From Roseovarius aestuarii (GTDB lineage: Bacteria; Pseudomonadota; Alphaproteobacteria; Rhodobacterales; Rhodobacteraceae): a stretch of 64,000 bases of DNA. Below, piece after piece: positions 34,446 through 44,243 of this stretch (positions are counted from its first letter, which is position 1; the number at the start of each line of letters is the position of its first letter). A model generated the notes under the pieces. That model made no database searches. It was not told where the DNA came from and saw nothing but the letters and a program-made list of their open reading frames with translations. The translations under genes and the position numbers were made by a program. The stretch spans positions 62,001 to 126,000 of the forward strand of contig NZ_JAIMIB010000006.1 in NCBI RefSeq assembly GCF_019966515.1, read 5' to 3'.

Positions 34446-35393
34446 ATGAGTGCACTGCGCAAGGCCGTCTACAAAAAACTCGACCCGGATGAGAAAAATG
34501 ATCGGGTCAGCCGGGCGATCGATCTTTTTCTGATCGTGCTGATCGCCGTTAATGTTCTTGCCGTGATCCTTGAAACGGTTGCAGCGATCGAGGCCCGCTA
34601 TCGCGACATCCTCTGGTTAATTGAGGCGGTTTCGGTCGCGGTCTTCAGCGTCGAATATGCGGCGCGGCTTTGGGTCTGTGTCGAAGATCCCCGTTTCAGG
34701 GACCAATCCAGACCACGGCTCAGTTACATGCTGTCTCCCATGGCGCTGATCGATCTACTGGCGATTCTCCCGTTCTATCTCGGCTTTATCGTACAGATGG
34801 ATCTGCGTTTTCTGCGGGTGCTCCGGCTTCTCCGCGTTCTCAAGCTCACCCGCTATTCGTCGGCGATGTCGATGCTGCTTGAGGTGTTTCGCGAGGAGGC
34901 CAGCGCGTTTTTCGCGGGCTTCTTCATCCTCATTGTCCTGCTGGTGCTGGCCGCCAGCGGGGCCTATTTGGCCGAGCATCAGGTGCAGCCCGACAAGTTT
35001 GGCTCGATCCCCGCCGCGATGTGGTGGGCGATGGCGACACTGACCACCGTGGGCTATGGCGATGTGACGCCGGTGACACCTGCCGGGCAGTTGTTCGGAT
35101 CGCTTGTCGCCGTTGTCGGTATCGGCATGGCGGCCCTGCCTGCGGGTATCCTTGCCAGTGGTATGGCCGATCGGTTGCGCCGCACGCGCGCGGAGCTGGC
35201 CGAAGAGCTTCGCGAAGCCCTTGAGGACGGGGTCATCGACGCCGCGGAAGAGCAGGAACTGGAAGATCTGCGCCGCGATCTGGGCCTGAGCAAGCGCGTG
35301 GCGACAGAGATCCGTGATAAACTTCTCAGGGATCGCGAGGCCACGGAAGCGGGCCTTTGCCCGCATTGTGGCAAGCCCGTACGACATCGCTGA
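34446..35393 (+). CDS. Voltage-gated potassium channel (Kv type) with cytosolic coil and zinc-ribbon-like tail
   Basis: The 315-residue protein has six membrane helices. S4 carries regularly spaced arginines ([16 protein letters not shown]), and the pore loop has the potassium filter [10 protein letters not shown]. The cytosolic C-terminus is a charged helix likely to form a coiled coil (about residues 240-300). It ends with [11 protein letters not shown], a half zinc-ribbon-like knuckle. Bacterial Kv channels set membrane potential. The ligand or assembly role of the tail is unknown. Confidence 0.92.
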   Translation: MSALRKAVYKKLDPDEKNDRVSRAIDLFLIVLIAVNVLAVILETVAAIEARYRDILWLIEAVSVAVFSVEYAARLWVCVEDPRFRDQSRPRLSYMLSPMALIDLLAILPFYLGFIVQMDLRFLRVLRLLRVLKLTRYSSAMSMLLEVFREEASAFFAGFFILIVLLVLAASGAYLAEHQVQPDKFGSIPAAMWWAMATLTTVGYGDVTPVTPAGQLFGSLVAVVGIGMAALPAGILASGMADRLRRTRAELAEELREALEDGVIDAAEEQELEDLRRDLGLSKRVATEIRDKLLRDREATEAGLCPHCGKPVRHR

Positions 35394-35460
35394 ACTTCGC
35401 GATTGTCCCCTCGCCCCTCGCCGCGCTATGCAGGACGCGCGAGAGACAGGAGTACTAGAC

Positions 35461-36279
35461 ATGAGCGATCTGCCCGGAATTGTGGTGACCGGCGCATCGG
35501 GTCGGATGGGCCAGATGCTGATGCGTACCATCAGCGACAGCCCCCGCGCGCGGCTGATCGGAGCGTTGGAACGCCCGGGCCATGACTGGATCGGGCAGGA
35601 TGTGGGCGTGGCCATGGGCGGTGCCGAACTTGGTATCAAAGTCACTGATGATCCGCTGGAGGCGTTTGCCTCGGCGCAGGCGGTGATTGATTTCACGGCA
35701 CCTGCCGCAACTGTCGAGTTTGCCACGATCACCGCCCAGGCGCGTTGTGTCCACGTGATCGGAACCACCGGGCTGAGCGACAGTGATATCAAAAAACTCG
35801 ATGCCGCCGCGCGCCATGCGGTGATCGTCAGGGCAGGCAATATGAGCCTCGGCGTCAACCTTCTGACCCAGCTTACCAAACGGGTGGCGGCGGCGCTGGA
35901 TGAAGATTTCGACATCGAGGTGATCGAAGCGCATCACAATCAGAAGGTCGACGCCCCGTCGGGTACTGCTTTGATGCTGGGTGAAGCCGCCGCCGAAGGG
36001 CGCGGTGTGTCGCTGGATAATGTCTCGGACCGGGGTCGCGATGGCATCACTGGCAAGCGTGAGCGTGGCCATATCGGGTTTTCCGCCATTCGTGGCGGCG
36101 ATATCGTGGGTGAACATGATGTGCTTTTTGCTGCCCCGGGTGAGCGCATCGTCTTGCGCCATCTCGCCACCGATCGCGGCATTTTTGCCCGTGGCGCGCT
36201 CAAGGCCGCGCTGTGGGGCATCGGTCGCAAACCCGGCGCCTATGACATGCTGGATGTGCTCGGGCTGAACGAAAACTGA
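35461..36279 (+). CDS. dapB: 4-hydroxy-tetrahydrodipicolinate reductase
   Basis: The 272-residue enzyme reduces hydroxytetrahydrodipicolinate with NAD(P)H in lysine and diaminopimelate synthesis. It shows the nucleotide-binding [14 protein letters not shown] at the N-terminus, [19 protein letters not shown] and the substrate-site [16 protein letters not shown]. The ATG at 35461 has AGGAG upstream; open frame before it belongs to the channel gene region. Confidence 0.97.
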   Translation: MSDLPGIVVTGASGRMGQMLMRTISDSPRARLIGALERPGHDWIGQDVGVAMGGAELGIKVTDDPLEAFASAQAVIDFTAPAATVEFATITAQARCVHVIGTTGLSDSDIKKLDAAARHAVIVRAGNMSLGVNLLTQLTKRVAAALDEDFDIEVIEAHHNQKVDAPSGTALMLGEAAAEGRGVSLDNVSDRGRDGITGKRERGHIGFSAIRGGDIVGEHDVLFAAPGERIVLRHLATDRGIFARGALKAALWGIGRKPGAYDMLDVLGLNEN

Positions 36280-36361
36280 TCCCGGTTCCTGCGCCCTCTT
36301 CCCCCCCACGACCTGATCCGCTAGTTCTGCGGTCAACCGCAGCCGGACGTAAGGCCCATTC

Positions 36362-37900
36362 ATGCAACCCATCCGTCTGATTTCCAGCGTGCTGACCGTC
36401 GGCGTCTGGACGCTTCTGAGCCGGGTATTGGGTTTCGTGCGCGACGTGATCATTGCCAACCTGCTGGGCCCCGGTGTCCTGATGGACGCCTACGTCGCCG
36501 CCTTCCGTTTGCCCAACCTGTTTCGCCGCTTCTTCGCCGAGGGCGCGTTTAATGCGGCTTTCGTGCCGATGTTCTCGAAGCGGCTCGAGGCGGATGAAGA
36601 CCCGATCGGGTTCGCCCGTCTGGCCCTGTCGGGCCTCTGCCTTGTCCTACTGGTTCTGACCGCGCTGGCGATGATTTTCATGCCCGCGCTGGTGTGGGCC
36701 ACGGCAGAAGGGTTCTATGGTGACGAACGCTTTGGCATCACCGTCGAATTCGGGCGCATCACCTTCCCCTATATCTTCTTCATTTCGCTGGCGGCGCTGT
36801 TTTCCGGTGTGCTGAACGCCGCCAATCGTTTTGCCGCCGCCGCCGCCGCGCCCGTGCTGCTGAACATCATGTTGGTTACCGCAATGAGCGTGGCCTGGTA
36901 TCAGGGTGGCGCCGTCGCCGATGCGCTGATCTGGACCATTCCTTTTGCGGGTTTTGCGCAGCTGGCCCTGGTCTGGATCGCTGCTGACCGTGCGGGGTTA
37001 CGCGTCCGCCCGACCCGGCCGCGCTGGACGCCCGAGATGGCGCAGCTCGTGCGCATCGCCGTGCCTGCCGCGCTTGCCGGTGGGGTCATGCAGGTCAATC
37101 TGCTGGTGGGTCAGCTTGTTGCCTCGAATTACGACAAGGCAGTCAGCTGGCTTTATGCCGCCGACCGGCTTTACCAGCTGCCGCTGGGGGTGGTGGGCAT
37201 CGCCGTGGGCATTGTGCTGCTGCCCGATCTCTCGCGCCGCCTGAAGGCCGACGATCATACCGGCGCGCGCGAGGCGTTGTCGCGCGCCGGAGAGATATCA
37301 CTTGCTCTCACCATTCCTTCGGCTGTGGCGCTGATGGTGGTGCCGCTGCCTGTGGTTTCGACCTTGTTTGAACGCGGCGCCTTTGGCACGGATGACACCG
37401 CCGCCACCGCACTGGCCGTGGCAATTTACGGGCTGGGCCTGCCTGCTTTTGTCCTGCAGAAGATCCTGCAACCGCTGTTTTTTGCCCGCGAAGACACCAA
37501 AAGCCCGTTCCGCTACGCGCTGGTTGCAATGGTGATCAACGCCGCCGTGGCGATCGGACTGGCCTATGCCATCGGCTGGATTGCCGCTGCCCTGGCGACC
37601 ACGGTTGCCGGCTGGGCGATGGTCTGGCTGCTGCTGCGCGGCGCACGTAATTTTGGCAATGTGGCGCGGTTCGATGCCCGGTTCAAACAACGTCTGTGGC
37701 GTATTATCGCGGCCTCAGTGGTGATGGGCGCAGTGCTTTGGGTGTTATGGATACTGATGGGGCCGCTTTTTGGTGTGCCGGGCCTGCGCGTCATCGCACT
37801 TCTGCTGATGATCGTTCTTGGTGGTCTCAGCTATTTCGGCTTTGGTCAGCTGATCGGGGCGTTCCGCCTGTCAGAGCTGCGCGGTGCCCTGAGACGGTAA
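36362..37900 (+). CDS. murJ: Lipid II flippase MurJ
   Basis: The 512-residue protein of the MATE-like MVF family has about fourteen membrane helices. It flips the peptidoglycan precursor lipid II across the inner membrane. Features are TLLSRVLGFVRDVIIANLLG at the N-terminus, AFRLPNLFRRFFAEGAFNAAFVP, and the charged central residues typical of the family. It follows dapB by 82 bases, placing two cell-wall genes side by side. Confidence 0.96.
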   Translation: MQPIRLISSVLTVGVWTLLSRVLGFVRDVIIANLLGPGVLMDAYVAAFRLPNLFRRFFAEGAFNAAFVPMFSKRLEADEDPIGFARLALSGLCLVLLVLTALAMIFMPALVWATAEGFYGDERFGITVEFGRITFPYIFFISLAALFSGVLNAANRFAAAAAAPVLLNIMLVTAMSVAWYQGGAVADALIWTIPFAGFAQLALVWIAADRAGLRVRPTRPRWTPEMAQLVRIAVPAALAGGVMQVNLLVGQLVASNYDKAVSWLYAADRLYQLPLGVVGIAVGIVLLPDLSRRLKADDHTGAREALSRAGEISLALTIPSAVALMVVPLPVVSTLFERGAFGTDDTAATALAVAIYGLGLPAFVLQKILQPLFFAREDTKSPFRYALVAMVINAAVAIGLAYAIGWIAAALATTVAGWAMVWLLLRGARNFGNVARFDARFKQRLWRIIAASVVMGAVLWVLWILMGPLFGVPGLRVIALLLMIVLGGLSYFGFGQLIGAFRLSELRGALRR

Positions 37901-37915
37901 GGCACCGCCCTGCTT

Positions 37916-39688
37916 TCAGAGCGGCCAGAAAACCAGAATGGCGGGTATGGACACGGCCACCACCAGCACCTCAAGCGGCAGCCCCATGCGCCAGTAATCC
38001 CCGAAACTGTACCCGCCCGGACCCAGGATCAGCGTGTTGTTCTTGTGACCGATGGGCGTGAGGAAGGCCGAAGAGGCGGCCACGGCCACCGCCATCAGAA
38101 AGGGATCAGGCGAGACATCCAATGCCTCTGCCATCTGAATGCCCACCGGGGCGGCGACGATGGTTGTTGCGGTGTTGTTCAGCACGTCCGACAGGCTCAT
38201 CGTGACGATCATCAGCACCGTCAGGATTGCCCAGGGTGGCAGATTGCCGGTCAGCCCGATCAGACTGCCCGCGATCAGCTCGGTTCCGCCCGAATTCTCA
38301 AGCGCAGCACCCAATGGGATCATCGAGCCCAGCAAGACGACAACAGGCCATTCAATATGGGTATAAAGCTCGCTCAGCGGTACGATTCGGGTCAACACAT
38401 AGGCGATGACCACCAGCCCCAGTGCGACCGGCAGGTAAAGCAGGCCGACGCTGGCCGCGAGGACGGCGGCGCCAAACAGGCCGATTGCCAGCCAGGTTTT
38501 GCTGTCTTGCGTCACCGCCAGACCCCGGTCGGCCAGCGGCAGGCAACCCAGCCAGTCTGTGACAGTGCCGCCGGTATCCTTGGGCACCAGCAGCAACAGG
38601 ATATCCCCCGGCCGGACGATCGTTTTACGCACTTGCTGTGTTATCTTGCGGCCTTGCCGGGAAATCCCCATCAGGACGGTATGATGGCGCCAGTGAAGCC
38701 CGGTGGACAGGACTGTCCTGCCTGCAATCCGCGCCTCCTTTGGCACCACGACCTCGATGATATCCAGCCCCTCGCCCGCCGCCTTCAGCTTGTCTTCCCG
38801 TTCCTGATCGGAAAAGGCCAGTGACAGCGCGGACCGGAATTCATCCAGTGCGTCAGGTGTTGCCTCGAGCACCAGCGTGTCCCCGGCGCGAAGCAATGTG
38901 TTATGCGACGTGCCATAGCGGCGCTTGCCATCGCGGATCAGCCCCAGCATCGCGACATCGGTCTTCTGTGCCGCTTCATCCAGCTCGATCAGGCGTTTAC
39001 CGATATGGGGCGATGCCTCGGGGATTGTAAGCTCTGCGATATATTGCGCGATTTCCGACGCGCTGAGCACGGCATCTTCACGTTTCGGGATCAGCCGCCA
39101 GCCGATCAGTGCGACAAAGGCCAACCCGGCCAGCGCAGTCAGCCCGCCGACAGGGGCAAAGTCGAACATCCGGAACGGTGTGCCAAGCGCGTCTTCGCGG
39201 AACGAGGCGATGATGATGTTGGGCGGGGTGCCGATCAGCGTCGCCATGCCGCCAAGGATCGTGGCAAAGGACAGCGGCATCAGGCTAAGGCCCGGGGGGC
39301 GTTTGGCCTTGCGGGCGGTTTGCACGTCGACCGGCATCAGCAGCGCCAGTGCCGCAACGTTGTTCATGAAGGCCGAAAGCACCCCCCCGATGGCCCCCAT
39401 CAGCGCGATGTGGCTGCCCAATGCCCGGGTGCTGTCGACCAATGTGCGGGTGATCAGAAACACCGCGCCGGACCGGACCAGCCCGGCCGAGACGACCAGC
39501 ACAAGTGCGACGACAATGGTTGCGGGATGGCCAAAGCCGGAAAACGCCTCCTTGGTTTCGACCACACCCAGAACGACGCCTGCAATGAGTGCGGCAAATG
39601 CGACGAGATCATAGCGATAGCGCCCCCAGAGCAGGAGAGCGAAGACCAGCCCGAAGAGACTGAAAAGGATAATCTGATCTGTCGTCAT
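37916..39688 (-). CDS. SLC13 family permease with two TrkA-C domains
   Basis: The 590-residue membrane protein has the DASS/SLC13 layout: N-terminal helices with [29 protein letters not shown] and [15 protein letters not shown]. Two cytosolic TrkA-C (RCK-C) domains follow (about residues 210-370), then C-terminal helices with [15 protein letters not shown]. Members transport sulfate, dicarboxylates or other anions with sodium; this subgroup with inserted TrkA-C domains is often annotated as sulfate or unknown-anion permease. Substrate cannot be told. It is convergent with murJ. Confidence 0.9.
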   Translation of the reverse strand: MTTDQIILFSLFGLVFALLLWGRYRYDLVAFAALIAGVVLGVVETKEAFSGFGHPATIVVALVLVVSAGLVRSGAVFLITRTLVDSTRALGSHIALMGAIGGVLSAFMNNVAALALLMPVDVQTARKAKRPPGLSLMPLSFATILGGMATLIGTPPNIIIASFREDALGTPFRMFDFAPVGGLTALAGLAFVALIGWRLIPKREDAVLSASEIAQYIAELTIPEASPHIGKRLIELDEAAQKTDVAMLGLIRDGKRRYGTSHNTLLRAGDTLVLEATPDALDEFRSALSLAFSDQEREDKLKAAGEGLDIIEVVVPKEARIAGRTVLSTGLHWRHHTVLMGISRQGRKITQQVRKTIVRPGDILLLLVPKDTGGTVTDWLGCLPLADRGLAVTQDSKTWLAIGLFGAAVLAASVGLLYLPVALGLVVIAYVLTRIVPLSELYTHIEWPVVVLLGSMIPLGAALENSGGTELIAGSLIGLTGNLPPWAILTVLMIVTMSLSDVLNNTATTIVAAPVGIQMAEALDVSPDPFLMAVAVAASSAFLTPIGHKNNTLILGPGGYSFGDYWRMGLPLEVLVVAVSIPAILVFWPL

Positions 39689-39810
39689 GCCGCCCTTTCC
39701 TCACCCCCCGACCCAAGCGCATCCGCCCGTCAAAAGCAACCGGCTTGCGAGCGGGCATGCCCCTGCCGTATAGAGACGAAAATCTCAGGTTCCGATCGGA
39801 GGCACATAAG

Positions 39811-40551
39811 ATGGCCGGCCATTCAAAATGGGCAAATATCCAGCACCGCAAAGGGCGTCAGGACGCGGCGCGCTCCAAGCTTTTTTCGAAACTTTCCAAA
39901 GAGATAACCGTGGCCGCCAAGATGGGCGATCCGGATCCCGAAAAAAACCCGCGCCTGCGTTTGGCGGTGAAAAGTGCCAAGTCCCAGTCGATGCCTAATG
40001 ACAACATCGACCGCGCGATCAAAAAAGCGACCGGCGGGGATGCCGAGGATTACAAGGAAATCCGCTACGAAGGCTACGGCCCCGGTGGGGTGGCGGTGAT
40101 CGTCGAGGCAATGACCGACAACCTGAACCGCACCGCCAGCACCGTACGCTCAACCTTTGCCAAGAATGGCGGCAATCTGGGTGAAACCGGCTCGGTCGGG
40201 TTCATGTTCGACCGCAAGGGCGAGGTGACCTATTCCATCGAAGCCGGTGATGCCGACACGGTGATGATGGCCGCGATCGAGGCCGGGGCAGAAGATGTGG
40301 AATCATCGGAAGAGGGCCATACGATCTGGTGTGCCGACACGGATCTGAACGAGGTCTCGAACGCGCTTGAGGCGGAACTGGGCGAATCTGAATCGACCCA
40401 GTTGACCTGGCGCCCCACCACCACAACAGAACTGGATCTTGAGGGCATGCAGAAGCTGATGCGGTTGATCGACGCGTTGGATGATGACGATGATGTGCAG
40501 CGTGTTACCGCGAATTTCGAGGCCAGCGACGAGGTGATGGAGCAGCTGTAG
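39811..40551 (+). CDS. yebC: YebC/PmpR family protein
   Basis: The 246-residue protein begins [19 protein letters not shown], the hallmark of the family, and contains [19 protein letters not shown] and [13 protein letters not shown]. YebC proteins have been described as transcription factors and more recently as ribosome-associated factors easing stalling at difficult sequences. The ATG at 39811 has GGAGG upstream; earlier in-frame starts lack support. Confidence 0.96.
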   Translation: MAGHSKWANIQHRKGRQDAARSKLFSKLSKEITVAAKMGDPDPEKNPRLRLAVKSAKSQSMPNDNIDRAIKKATGGDAEDYKEIRYEGYGPGGVAVIVEAMTDNLNRTASTVRSTFAKNGGNLGETGSVGFMFDRKGEVTYSIEAGDADTVMMAAIEAGAEDVESSEEGHTIWCADTDLNEVSNALEAELGESESTQLTWRPTTTTELDLEGMQKLMRLIDALDDDDDVQRVTANFEASDEVMEQL

Positions 40552-40565
40552 CGCTGATCGCAAGA

Positions 40566-40589
40566 CGTACGGCCCGTATGCTCCGTACG
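40566..40589. repeat. Inverted repeat between yebC and lysE-type gene
   Basis: CGTACGG (40566-40572) and CCGTACG (40583-40589) form a perfect seven-base dyad with a ten-base spacer. An A6 run follows, which is the wrong sign for a plus-strand terminator. It may be an operator for the exporter gene that starts at 40654. Confidence 0.45.
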
Positions 40590-40653
40590 CAAAAAACGTA
40601 CATAACCGGTAGTGATCGGCTACGCCGACCCTTTCATGAGAGGATGACCTCAG

Positions 40654-41247
40654 ATGCAGGCAGCGATTGCCGGGTTTGTCCTCGGGTTCTCTCTTATTCT
40701 GGCCATCGGTGCGCAGAATGCCTTTGTCATCCGGCAGGGACTGCGGCGCGAGCATGTATTTGCCGTCTGCCTGACCTGCGCGTTTTCCGATGCGATCCTG
40801 ATCGCCGCCGGTGTCGCCGGGTTCGGCGCATTGGCCGAGGCGGTGCCGGGGCTGGAACAGGCGATGCGCTATGGTGGGGCGGCGTTTCTGATCTGGTACG
40901 GTGCGCGCAACCTGCTGGCGGCATGGCACGGCGGCGAGACGATGGAAGACGCGCGCGGCACGGGTAGCCTGCGCACGGCACTGATCACCTGTCTGGCGCT
41001 GACATGGCTTAACCCGCATGTCTATCTGGACACGGTGGTGCTGCTTGGATCGGTATCGGCGCAATACGCTCAGAAGACCAACTTTGCCGCCGGAGCGATG
41101 AGTGCAAGCTTCGTTTTCTTCTTCGGCCTGGGCTATGGGGCACGGATACTTGACCCGCTGTTCAGAAAGCCACGCAGCTGGCAGGTGCTGGACGTGATCG
41201 TGGGCCTGACCATGTGGGCCATCGCGCTGAAACTGATCATCGGTTGA
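40654..41247 (+). CDS. LysE/ArgO family amino-acid exporter
   Basis: The 197-residue protein has about six membrane helices and the LysE/ArgO motifs ILAIGAQNAFVIRQGLRREH and ALTWLNPHVYLDTVVLLGS. These exporters secrete basic amino acids such as arginine or lysine. No LysG/ArgP-type regulator is adjacent. Agmatine and ureohydrolase genes occur elsewhere in the window but with no direct link. Confidence 0.93.
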   Translation: MQAAIAGFVLGFSLILAIGAQNAFVIRQGLRREHVFAVCLTCAFSDAILIAAGVAGFGALAEAVPGLEQAMRYGGAAFLIWYGARNLLAAWHGGETMEDARGTGSLRTALITCLALTWLNPHVYLDTVVLLGSVSAQYAQKTNFAAGAMSASFVFFFGLGYGARILDPLFRKPRSWQVLDVIVGLTMWAIALKLIIG

Positions 41248-41333
41248 CAGGCAGAACAGCAATTTTGTGAATTTCTTTGAACCGCTTTGGCGTTTGTGTG
41301 CACCTTTATACGATAGCCACGGGAAGAGAGCAG

Positions 41334-41885
41334 ATGCGAAACGCCGGGCGGATATACGAAGAGCTGCTGGTACAGCAGGCGCAGGCCGGGGACAGGGTCG
41401 CGATGGATCATCTGGCCGAATTGCGAGGCCCCCGGCTGTTGATCCATGCGGCGCGATTGCTGGGCGACGCGGATGCGGCCCGAGACGTGGTGCAGGATGC
41501 CTGGATCGAAATCCTGCGTGGATTGCCGGGATTGCGTGAGCCGCGCGCCTTTGCATCCTGGGCCACGCGAATCGCGACCCGGCGCGTAGCGCGGTATATC
41601 AAGGGCCGTGTATCCGACCGGGCGGTTGCAAAAATGCTGGTGCAGGAAAGTGAGGCCACTGAGCCCGAGGCCGGACCCGCCGCATCCGATGCCCGCGCAG
41701 TAAGGGCGGCGATCGCGACCCTGCCGCCGGAACAGGCCGCGACCATCGCGCTGTTTTACCTCGAAGACATGAGCGTCGCCGAAGTTGCGATCGCCCTCGA
41801 TATCCCGCGCGGCACGGTGAAGACTCGCCTGATGCATGCGCGCGACAAACTGAAATCAGCCTTGAAAGGAGAGGATGATGCGTAA
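41334..41885 (+). CDS. ECF-type RNA polymerase sigma factor
   Basis: The 183-residue protein has sigma region 2 (HAARLLGDADAARDVVQDAWIEILRGLPGLREP) and region 4 (IATLPPEQAATIALFYLEDMSVAEVAIALDIPRGTVKTRLMHARDKLK), joined by a short Ala/Pro-rich linker and lacking regions 1 and 3. The ATG at 41334 has GGAAGAGAG upstream. Its stop overlaps the next gene, a small membrane protein that may be its anti-sigma partner. Confidence 0.92.
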   Translation: MRNAGRIYEELLVQQAQAGDRVAMDHLAELRGPRLLIHAARLLGDADAARDVVQDAWIEILRGLPGLREPRAFASWATRIATRRVARYIKGRVSDRAVAKMLVQESEATEPEAGPAASDARAVRAAIATLPPEQAATIALFYLEDMSVAEVAIALDIPRGTVKTRLMHARDKLKSALKGEDDA

Positions 41886-42240
41886 ACTTGACGAACTGAT
41901 CGAAGAGGCGCTGAAAGACCAGGACCGCGCCATTCTGGAAGCCACCGAAGAACAGGGCTGGTTTGCACTGGGGTTGAGCCAGTTCCGTGGCAAGCTGGGC
42001 TGGGTGACCTGGGTGATCATGATCGTGCAGGCCACGTTATTCCTGATCGGGGTTTGGTGCGCCATCCGGTTCTTTGGTGCGACCGAGGTCGTTTTGGCCC
42101 TCAAATGGGGATTGTCGGGCGCGGTGCTGATGATCATGGCGACAATTCTGAAAACCAGCCTGATGCCGCAGATGCAGGCCGACCGCATCCTGCGCGAGCT
42201 GAAACGGGTTGAATTGATGCTGGCCGAGCGCCGCGGCTGA
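41878..42240 (+). CDS. DUF6768-type small membrane protein, possible anti-sigma partner
   Basis: The 120-residue protein starts with an acidic cytosolic helix (MRKLDELIEEALKDQDRAIL), then an aromatic stretch, two membrane helices (about residues 42-62 and 72-92) and a charged C-terminal helix. The start at 41878 has AAGGAG six bases away; the ATG three bases earlier is too close. It overlaps the sigma-factor stop by eight bases. A membrane protein co-translated with an ECF sigma factor is a typical anti-sigma arrangement, but there is no zinc motif, so this is inference. Confidence 0.75.
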   Translation: MRKLDELIEEALKDQDRAILEATEEQGWFALGLSQFRGKLGWVTWVIMIVQATLFLIGVWCAIRFFGATEVVLALKWGLSGAVLMIMATILKTSLMPQMQADRILRELKRVELMLAERRG

Positions 42241-42342
42241 GAACTTCGCAGGCGGTTTCTAGCACGGTAGAATTCCGGATGACGGATTAGGCCCAAACCC
42301 CGCCGTCAATTTCCGGATAAGGTTGTTCCGCTTCAGGTAGCC

Positions 42343-42384
42343 CAAAAAATCCGGCCCTCCTGAAACTCAATTCAGGAGGGCCGG
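42343..42384 (-). terminator. Strong intrinsic terminator of the binding-protein gene
   Basis: A perfect fourteen-base-pair stem, CCGGCCCTCCTGAA (42351-42364) and TTCAGGAGGGCCGG (42371-42384), has a six-base loop. On the minus strand it is followed by six T residues (the A run 42344-42349 of the plus strand). It lies 40 bases after the stop of the periplasmic binding protein gene, so that gene is transcribed alone. Confidence 0.95.
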
Positions 42385-42424
42385 GTACTGATTACGAGAA
42401 CGCTAGTCTAGTGAAGCATTCGCC

Positions 42425-43402
<978 letters not shown>

Positions 43403-43486
43403 TTATGAACAACGGAGACGTCAGCGTCGTCCTGCCCGTAACGCTAGGGGCGGGATGTGAACCAATCTACGGGTCAAGATGAACAC
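43403..43486. promoter_or_regulatory. Three TorR-box-like direct repeats
   Basis: Compared with the E. coli TorR box read as ATATGAACAG, three 10-mers in the same orientation match: TTATGAACAA (43403-43412, 8 of 10), ATGTGAACCA (43455-43464, 7 of 10) and AGATGAACAC (43477-43486, 8 of 10). Their start-to-start spacings of 52 and 22 bases are close to five and two DNA turns. They lie in the 169-base divergent region between the binding-protein gene and torR. Matching was by eye, with no statistical test. Confidence 0.55.
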
Positions 43487-43507
43487 GCTTTACGGATTTG
43501 TTAAAAG

Positions 43508-43517
43508 TTGTTAACAA
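43508..43517. repeat. TTGTTAACAA palindrome before torR
   Basis: A perfect ten-base AT-rich palindrome sits 25 bases upstream of the torR GTG start, close to where a -10 element or an operator would be expected. No regulator can be assigned. Confidence 0.4.
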
Positions 43518-43541
43518 AATGCTCTCTTAAGGAGCAGCTGA

Positions 43542-44243
43542 GTGTCTGAACGGTCTCATATCATTGTTGTCGAGGATGAGCCGGTCACGCGGATGACGCT
43601 GACCAGCTATTTTGAGGCGCAGGGCTATCGCACTAGCGAGGCCGAGGATTCGTCCGGGCTGGATGACATTCTGCAGAGCGATCCCGCCGACCTGCTGATC
43701 GTCGATATCAATCTTTCCGGAAAGGACGGATTGGAAATCACCCGCGAGCTGCGCGCGGTATCGGAGGTGGGGATCATCCTTGTCTCGGCCCGGTCCGATG
43801 ATGTCGACCGCATCGTCGGCCTTGAACTGGGCGCTGACGATTACGTCGTCAAACCGTTTAACAAGCGCGAGCTTCTGGCGCGGGTAAAGAACCTGTTGCG
43901 GCGCACGCGGGCCGCCCGGCAACTGACCCGCAGCGTCCGGTCCTTTGACGGGTTTCAGCTTGACCTTTCAAGCCGCTGGCTGACCTCCCGCGATGGAAAA
44001 CTGGTGCCGCTGACCCGCGCCGAATTCGAGCTTCTTGCGATCCTGACAACACATCCCGGGCAGGTGCTGACCCGAGAACGATTGATGCAGGGTGTCACCC
44101 ACCGGTCAGACGGGGGGAACGAACGGACGGTCGATGTTCTGGTCAGGCGCCTCAGGGCCAAACTGGAGCGCGATCCACGCTCGCCGCAAATTATCTCGAC
44201 CGCGCATGGCGAGGGCTACATATTCACCGCCGCACTTGAATGA
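43542..44243 (+). CDS. torR: TorR-type OmpR-family response regulator
   Basis: The 233-residue protein has a receiver domain with acidic pocket VVEDEP, phospho-acceptor Asp 55 in [13 protein letters not shown] and the DDYVVKPFN lysine. A winged-helix DNA-binding domain (about residues 130-230) follows, with [24 protein letters not shown]. The start is GTG with AAGGAG upstream. Neighbouring torS and torT genes make it the regulator of a TMAO-sensing system. In E. coli TorR activates torCAD, which is not present in this window. Its 3' end overlaps torS by 28 bases, tail to tail. Confidence 0.92.
   Translation: MSERSHIIVVEDEPVTRMTLTSYFEAQGYRTSEAEDSSGLDDILQSDPADLLIVDINLSGKDGLEITRELRAVSEVGIILVSARSDDVDRIVGLELGADDYVVKPFNKRELLARVKNLLRRTRAARQLTRSVRSFDGFQLDLSSRWLTSRDGKLVPLTRAEFELLAILTTHPGQVLTRERLMQGVTHRSDGGNERTVDVLVRRLRAKLERDPRSPQIISTAHGEGYIFTAALE

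Noticed and set aside
40566..40596. Inverted repeat followed by an A run as a terminator for yebC
   Set aside because: A plus-strand terminator needs T residues after the stem, and the A run has the wrong polarity. It is kept only as an inverted repeat.
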